DNA of 64,000 nt from the NCBI GenBank assembly GCA_023213315.1, contig JAKCPI010005176.1:1-64000 (forward strand), in the 5' to 3' direction. Position 1 is the stretch's first letter. Every line of letters begins with the position of its first letter. Source of the DNA: Euborellia annulipes (taxonomy: Eukaryota; Arthropoda; Insecta; Dermaptera; Anisolabididae). Made by a program: the position numbers and the translations under genes. Shown here piece by piece: positions 57,539 to 64,000 of this stretch. The notes beneath the pieces were generated by a model. It did no database searches and was not told the origin of the DNA. It saw only the letters and a list, made by a program, of their open reading frames with translations.

Positions 57539-57865
57539 GTAAGATAAACCTTTATAATTAAAATAAGGACAAAGAAATGAGTTAACTAAATTCCAGCACT
57601 TAATCAAAAATTCTATTATTACCAACAAATGATGGCATATATCCTTTAAAACACAAAAATTTTCCTTATTTGAAAGAATAAGTAATTTTTATGTTTTTAC
57701 GAAGGTTTTTGGGGAGTCGCCCCTGAATATGCTACTGATTTCTTCTCGTAGCTCATTTTCTTTATGCTTTATTTTGAACAGGGACCTAGGGGATCTCAAA
57801 GAGTGTATTTCCAACAAAATCTCAACAGAGAGAAGTTTTTGTTAGAAAAAATACTAAAAATCATG

Positions 57866-57960
57866 GGAACGCCTTAAGTTAGGCAACCAGAAGCGTTGCT
57901 AGGCTGGGATTTACGTTCTACCCTCTCCCACTCTGGTTGTCTAACTCCTAGGCGTTCTCT
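57866..57960. repeat. Short imperfect inverted repeat
   Basis: GGAACGCCTTAAGTTAGGCA and GTCTAACTCCTAGGCGTTC pair across a GC-rich centre. The piece that follows, CAGTGATTCCTAAAGTGG at 57970, looks like a hAT 5' end. No gene. Confidence 0.45.
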
Positions 57961-58229
57961 TGATTTAAAACAGTGATTCCTAAAGTGGTCTATATCGACC
58001 CCCAGAGGTCGACGACGACCCGATACGCAAATAAATTATAATGTAGTCTACTGCCAGAAACTAAAAACGGTATATGTCGACACAAAAAATCTGGTGGGAC
58101 AAACACAGAACACAACTTTTAATTACCGATGATATGAGTGCTGTACCACCAGTCAGAATAAATATTTCTCTTTTATTTTCTAAATTCTCTAAACTCCGTA
58201 TGTAGTTGTTCGATATTTATATATATAAA

Positions 58230-58925
58230 AAAAAATTATCAGTGATTAAGGTGATTCAGAAGACACTGCCTTCAAAACAAGATCTTACACAGAGGAGCTG
58301 GCAACACACAATTGTAACCCTTAAATGGGTGCCAGGACATGCAGGAATACAAGGCAATGAAGAAGCAGACCAACTAGCAAGGATGGGAGCAAATACTCCT
58401 TTCACAGGGCCCGAACCAGCCTGTGGGCTGTCGCAGAAGCACCTAAGACTGGAAATCGGACGATGGAAGGAAGACGAAAACAAAAAGCTATGGGCAAAAA
58501 ACCCAGGCTTAAGACAAGCGAAGAATTTATAACACTTCCGCAACAAAATGTAAAGAGGCTTATCACTCTAAACAGAAATGAACTAAGACTGATAAGTGGT
58601 CTTCTAACAGGACACTGTCCTTTAAAATATCTAATGAAGATGGGCAGAGCTGATGACAATACATGTCGCCTCTGCAATCTGACAAAAGAAACGGCGGAAC
58701 ACATCATGTGCGAATGTATTGCACTAACCCGTCACAGAAAGCTAATTTTCGAAAGGGCTGAAATAAAACCTGAGGAAATATCAAAAGCCTCTCCAAAGAA
58801 TTTACTGGCCCTGTTAAAAGCGACGGGTCTATTCTAAGGACAAATATTGGACAACAAAGGATAGAACAAAAGATCAATTAATGGTCGCAGTTCAAAGTGT
58901 CTTAGGTCCATAATAATAATAATAA
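58230..58925 (+). mobile_element. LINE fragment with RNase H and C-terminal zinc motif
   Basis: TIVTLKWVPGHAGIQGNEEA gives the end of an RNase H domain. Then comes the ORF2 tail: LRLEIGRWKEDENKKLW, after a frameshift near 58530 FITLPQQNVKRLITLNRNEL, SGLLTGHCPLKYLMKMG, and CRLCNLTKETAEHIMCEC with the C-x2-C...H...C pattern of Jockey/R1-type elements. The stop is at 58835 and the tail ends in (ATA)n. 5' part missing. It differs in sequence from the fragment at 42245-43205, so two LINE lineages were present. Confidence 0.87.
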
Positions 58926-59199
58926 TACACAGAGGGTAACTTATAGTACACTTTTAGAGATGAAGTATTTACCTTTTTTCGAATATAGAGCTTATCACTC
59001 TGACTTTGGGAGGCAGGCAATAGATGAAAAGCCTAGATTCTTCGAATTCGGAAATGCTCTGTAAAAAAAGAAAATATATTAATTTTAATTATAAATTCTT
59101 AGCTTTGAATGTCTAATAAATATAACTTATTTTTATTTCCCCCTCCCCATTTTGGTGATGTTAACATATGTCAATATTGATATTTTATTTATTTTCTTA

Positions 59200-59420
59200 A
59201 AAACAACACGTTTTTCTCATTCACACTCACAATCACACATACATCACACAGTCTTTTCGGCAACTCAGGCCTTATAAGACTTTAACGATACACTAGTTAA
59301 TATATATACATATATATTTGGGGTCCAGGCATTCTTATTTAAGCCATTTAATAAAAATCATCGGACTGCCTGGGGTCCGAATCCGCAACCCTTGGTATAC
59401 AAGGCCAGCACGCTAGCCAC
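59200..59420 (-). mobile_element. SINE1 copy, reverse orientation
   Basis: CATTCACACTCAC microsatellite, AGTCTTTTCGGCAAC, ATTTGGGGTCCAGGC and the complement of the B box GGGGTCCGAATCC. Followed downstream by a second, forward SINE1 3' part at 59945-60140. Confidence 0.7.
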
Positions 59421-60483
59421 TGCAATTTTTGATATTCTTAAAGACAAGGGGTGCAGGCAGTGGCGAATTTCCTATCAGGCAAGTTGACTGAAAAATTTTT
59501 AAGGGTGGTAAATTTTCAAAAATGAGCCAAAATTTTACATTCTGACAAGAATAGGCAGAGGCCTAGGCTAAAGAGGCAATTTATTCGAACTATTTATAGA
59601 CATGTATTGAATATATTTTGTTTTTACGTAAAGGCCCGAAATAAATATTTTGCCTAGGGCCCAAAAGAGTTTAAATCTGCCCCTGAGAATAGACGGAAAA
59701 ATAAATAAATAAAGTAAATCCACCACTGGGTGCGCAGTGAATATTTATTTAAATAATTTAAATACCAAATGGTTTAAATAAATATGCCTTGACGCCAATA
59801 TATTAAAATATCGTTTAATATCTATGTCCTAAAATGCCGAATAAAAAAACAACATATTTTTATATAGAGCTGCCCTAGTTTTTGCGGGGCCCTCCCTAAA
59901 ATATATTGAGTAACATATTATTAATAAAAATTGACCAAACGTCGGGGTTGGACCCAGGAGTCGATGATTTTATTTAAGCATTTGGATACCAGATGGTTAA
60001 ATAGAAATGTGAACCCAAATTGATATATTAATTACAACGTTATCGTCAAAGTCTTATATGGCCTAAGTTGCCGAAAAGACTGTGTGAATGTGTGTGTGAG
60101 TGTGAGTGGAATGAAAAAAAGTGTGAATGTTTAAAAACTCAATAAATAATTAAATAAAAATTGAAACAAATAATTAGTGACGTTAACTTTTCAAAAATTT
60201 ATTGAAACAAAATTGACGAAATTATAAAAACAAAAAAATGTTGTCTTAATTTTTGCATCCCCTGAAAGCTCAGGGGCCGGGGAAGATGCCCCAGGAGCCC
60301 GCTCGCTTGAAATTAATTTTAATTTTCAATTATAATCAAAGGAAATTAATCAAATGAATTGAGTAATCAAATTACTGAAAACATATTTTATTTATTAAAG
60401 ATGCACTTATTTATTTAATTTATAAAATACTTTATCATTTTTCAATAATAATATAATTTCTTAATTTTCTTTAGCATTTCAAA
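59421..60483. other. Spacer with SINE1 fragment before C3
   Basis: Contains GC-poor repeats and the SINE1 3' part at 59945-60140. The last 120 bases are the AT-rich flank of C3. No exon seen. Confidence 0.5.
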
Positions 60484-61423
60484 ATGGATTATTCCCAAGT
60501 TAATAGGAATTTTTATCAACTATTAAAATATTTCGGTCTTTTTCCATTTCATTTAGGTCGTGATCAAAAATCCACCAAGCATTCAAATTTTATTTTAACT
60601 ATTAGTTGGATATTGTTTATATTTACTGTAATCAATCAATCTTTCTATTTGTATACCCGGCGGGGGGGGGGGGCCAACCCGGGGGGGGCCGGTTTTTTGC
60701 AAAAAAAAACAAGGAGGGATATTTCAAAAAGATCAGACTTAGGATCTTTGGTTGTTTTATTGGGTGATCTCATCTGCCTTATATCAGCTATTAGTAATTT
60801 CCTCACCTGTCACTTCTTTCGGTATCGACGTTCTAATTTGATTTTCATATTTATGAAAGACGTACCTTATAATTTTATTTCTAGATTTAATAAAATTTAT
60901 TTTTTCATATTTATAATATTAACTATTCCACAAATTATTTTATTTTTATTTTTGTACAATTTTTTTTTATTATGATAATAGTTTTTTAACTATTCTGAAA
61001 TTTCTCAATGAAATTATCTTCTTAATACATGATACCTTGGGAATATTATGCTATTTAGAATTTATTAATTATGTTTTAGCTATTTATTTAAATATAATTC
61101 ATTTGAATGAAAAATTGCTTGATAAAAAAATTGATATTGACAAAATACAAAATTATACAAGACTATACAGGAACATTGCAAATGCGGTAAAAATAAAATT
61201 GTTAATCTATTATTTATATTAATAAATCAAAAAATCAAAGAATTTATTTAGCGGTAGATTAAGTGGATTTTTTTTCGGGCGGAATTTAAATTTTTTCCAA
61301 TATTTCGAAACTAAATATTGGCCGATATTAAAGAATAATATTATTTTAATTGAAAAGAGAATTAATCATAGGCTCTATTATAGTCGGAGAGCTGGAGACA
61401 AAAATGGGCAAGAGTTTTCTGAA

Positions 61424-62084
61424 GGCTAATATTTTCAGAATAGGTTGCATTTTAGTAATGGAAAGATACTCTAGAGTCAGCACTTCCAGTACCGGGGCGT
61501 TTAGCGGGAATAAGCCGGTAACAGATTGCGGCACTGAAGATGATGTGGTTTTTCGCAGAAATATTTGCCAAATGAAAGACGTATGTGGAGCTAAAAATGC
61601 TGGTTATCTATACAAAATTACATCCCAGCCTAAATCTAAATTACAAATAAAAATGGTCTAGTACATAATCACGCTAAAGTGAACGGTTCGGGAGATATAG
61701 ATGGGTAAAAAATAAAAATTAATATGAAAGGAGACACTAATATAGAGAAATATTTATATCTTGTCACCATGACAACCATTATTAGAATTACAAATTTTAC
61801 CCCTCTATATCTCCCGAACCGTTTACTTTAGCGTGATTATGTACTAGACCATTTTTGGTTGAAATTTAATTTCAAATATTTTGTATAGATGAATTTTTAC
61901 GGAAAACCGCATAGTTTTCGAGATATTTGGGAAAATCCATTTTCCCGCAACTTTACCCGCATAATCCCGCTAAACGGGGCGTTTAGCGGGATTATGCGGG
62001 TAAAGTTGCGGGTATTGAAAGTGCTAACTCTAGAGTATCTTTCTATCACTAAAATGCACTAAACCTATTCTGAAAATATTAGCC
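61424..62084. repeat. Nested inverted repeats within the C3 intron
   Basis: Outer arms: GGCTAATATTTTCAGAATAG...GGGGCGTTTAGCGGGA against their complement at 61970-62084. Inner arms: GGTCTAGTACATAATCACGC near 61655 against GCGTGATTATGTACTAGACC near 61835. The ORF over 61350-61661 is a by-product. Probably a fold-back transposon. Confidence 0.7.
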
Positions 62085-62614
62085 TATTATTTTCTTTTGT
62101 GAACTTTCACAAAAAATTATTGAAATTTTAAAATTCCAAGATTAAAAAAAAAAACTTAATTAAAAAATGACAACATTTAACTCTTGATTTAAATTATTTC
62201 CCTCTAGGAAATGTCCGTCTGTCTGTCGCGCTGTTTGGGCATCTTTCCTTTGGAATTTTAAACGAAATTTTATCTACACAGAAAGGACCTTCTAGGGATT
62301 AAAGAAAAAATATTTTTGTTCCGAAATGTCTATAACTTTTTGAGTTAGGATGTTATGATTCCTCCCTTAGGACTTAAATATGTTTTATATTAATTTATGT
62401 TTAACCTATCTAAAATAAATAATTTTTTAAAGGATGCGCTAGATGATATGTTTCAGGTTTTTATTGGTGGAATAATTATTATTATTTAATTTCGACATTA
62501 GGACATTACGACATTAATTAAAATAATAATTTAAAAGACATTAGGACATTAATATCAAAATATCTAGAAAGAGAATTATTTCACGAATAAAATTTAAAAC
62601 ATATTGCCTGTGTG

Positions 62615-62791
62615 CAGGGCCGGATCTAGGGGGAGGCAGTGGGTGCATTGCCGGGCGGGAGAATCAGGGGGCGGCAATAAAGAAAGATTTTCTAAAAAAA
62701 AAAATAAAATGATATGAATTTTGTATAGAAAATTTTAAGGAAGGGGCGGCAAATTAAATTTGCCTCTAAAAAATCTCGTAGTCCGGCCCTG
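62615..62791. mobile_element. 177-bp hAT-like element, 8-bp TSD CCTGTGTG
   Basis: CAGGGCCGGATCTAGG and GTCCGGCCCTG ends; CCTGTGTG at 62607-62614 and 62792-62799. It lies within the C3 intron. Confidence 0.9.
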
Positions 62792-63754
62792 CCTGTGTGT
62801 CATTTAAAATATTATTTAATACTATGTTTCAACTAGAATCTACGGCCAAGTGTTTAAATTAAATCAGTAATATATATTAATTAATTAATAATATAGTTAT
62901 ACAGTTCAAACGCATGGCAAATAGGAATACAAACAGAATTTTTATAAATTTTTTAGCCTTTTCCCATCTTGGTTTGTTTTTTGTTTTTTTTCTAAATTTT
63001 CCTATAATAAAAATTTGTATTTTATTTCATTTTTATATAGGTGGATTCGGTAGCTGGTATTTTTCAATGTGCAAATTTACTACTTTTTTTGTTTATTCGT
63101 CGAATGGTTAACTATTACGCTGTATTATTTCTATTTATTCTCTACTCTTTCACTTATTGAACGCCTGCTTGATTTGATCTGGATTTGTATAATTATTTTT
63201 AAATGTTTTCCCGTTATTTTGGCACCAATGCTTGCAATTAAAGAGGTAAGATTATAAGCCTTTTTAAAATTCACTAAGAGATTACTAACTTATTATGACA
63301 AAATATTGCTAAAAAGACTTTTTTTTAACACACTTTTTTTCCCATTCAGAAGAAATTATTTTTTCATTTTTATTTAATAAAAGGTTTTTGTTCTGGTTTT
63401 ATTTTTAGTCGTCTGAATCCCCAATACCATTTTGGATTAAATTGAACGTTCGGGGATATAAAGAAATAGAAAAACTTAAAGAAACCTCATTGAGTGTGCA
63501 AAGGAGACTCAAGAGCGCCTGAATGTTATGCAAAAGCTTGGCATAATAGATTAATGTTTTGCCTAATTTAACGGCGGCGAAATATATAAATGTATAATAT
63601 TATCAATATATTCATTTTAATTTAAAAATTTAATCATAATTATCGGAAATCCATTAAATATATTGCCAATCACTTTAATAAATATAATTTTTTTTTTAAT
63701 AATAAAATATAATTATTTTATGATTGATTTCTTATTAATTTTAGTCATTTCAAA

Positions 63755-64000
63755 ATGGAATATTCCCAAGCGACCAAGAATTTATACCGTCTTTCAAAAT
63801 ATTTCGGTCTTTTCCATTCCATTTAGGTCATGATAAAAAATCCACCAAACATTCAAAATATATTTTAACGATTAGTTGGATTATTTTTATATTGTCTGTA
63901 ACATATCAATCTTTTCATTTACATGTTCAGGATAGATATAATGTGGAATCTATTATTGTATGGGCGGGTAATGTCATCAGTCTCATTTCGGCTATTAGTA
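63755..64000 (+). pseudogene. Gustatory receptor C4, partial at window end, early frameshift
   Basis: MEYSQATKNLYRLSKYFG is followed by a one-base loss (GGTCTTTTCC, against GGTCTTTTTCC in C1-C3) near 63810. The other frame continues as LGHDKKSTKHSKYILTIS and VESIIVWAGNVISLIS to the edge. Only about 80 codons are visible. It shows that the family C series goes on to the right, where shared 3' exons would be expected. Confidence 0.8.

Larger units (their letters stand above)
60484..63245 (+). pseudogene. Gustatory receptor C3, broken, with a 1.85-kb intron
   Basis: Exon 1, 60484-61186, MDYSQVNRNFYQLLKYFG to LYRNIANA. It carries a G-rich insert of about 75 bases at 60652-60728 that adds RRGGGANPGGAG to the frame, and a frameshift in the T run near 60965. 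Intron 61187-63040 contains a nested inverted repeat and a hAT-like element, against 65-70 bases in C1 and C2. Exon 2, 63041-63245, VDSVAGIFQCANLL, then one extra T near 63085, then RLLDLIWICIIIFKCFPVIL to LAIKE and the donor GTAAGA. Probably non-functional. Confidence 0.8.

Noticed and set aside
58256..58707. Minus-strand open frames over 58256-58707
   Set aside because: Antisense shadows of the LINE RNase H and zinc-motif coding sequence on the plus strand.
61350..61661. 103-codon open frame MKRELIIGSIIVGELETK...
   Set aside because: Spans the arms of nested inverted repeats inside the C3 intron; no receptor or known-domain similarity, and its mirror arm gives a matching antisense frame.

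Overview
The window is AT-rich, intron-containing, repeat-dense eukaryotic DNA. It comes from an arthropod, almost certainly an insect, because its main content is a tandem array of insect-type seven-transmembrane chemoreceptor sequences of the gustatory receptor class (7tm_7-like). Order and species cannot be read from the sequence.

Layout. Positions 1-5.2 kb hold scattered minus-strand exons of one or more unrecognised spliced genes (best: 4784-4915), broken up by transposons. Positions 5.2-7.9 kb are almost purely repeats. Positions 7.98-51.1 kb carry 21 copies of receptor family A (A1-A21) and two of a divergent family B (B1 at 11353, B2 at 44072). Positions 53.6 kb to the end carry four copies of family C (C1-C4), with a different intron layout. 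All 27 copies are on the plus strand. Fifteen are open (A3, A4, A6, A7, A9, A10, A12, A13, A15, A18, A20, A21, B2, C1, C2). The others carry single-base frameshifts, mostly in T or A runs, or are truncated, deleted or interrupted.

How the genes may work together. Each family A copy is one large exon of about 277-286 codons. It encodes the N-terminus and about six membrane segments and stops at a phase-0 splice donor just after a conserved CEKIKQQ motif. The last segment with the TYxxxxxQF-type ending of gustatory receptors is never seen downstream, and some neighbouring copies are only 215-330 bases apart, too close for private 3' exons. Family C has two such exons per copy and then a phase-0 donor at the equivalent place. 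The simplest reading is a giant locus of alternative 5' exons spliced to shared C-terminal exons outside the window (as at Drosophila Gr39a). Almost every family A copy also has a YAG trinucleotide exactly 7 bases before its ATG, which could be a splice acceptor or an initiator.

The spaces between copies are filled with mobile DNA: many non-autonomous hAT-like elements with 8-bp target duplications, three tRNA-derived SINE families, fold-back elements, LINE remnants with RNase H, and inverted-repeat elements carrying hammerhead-ribozyme-like cores of the Penelope-like type.
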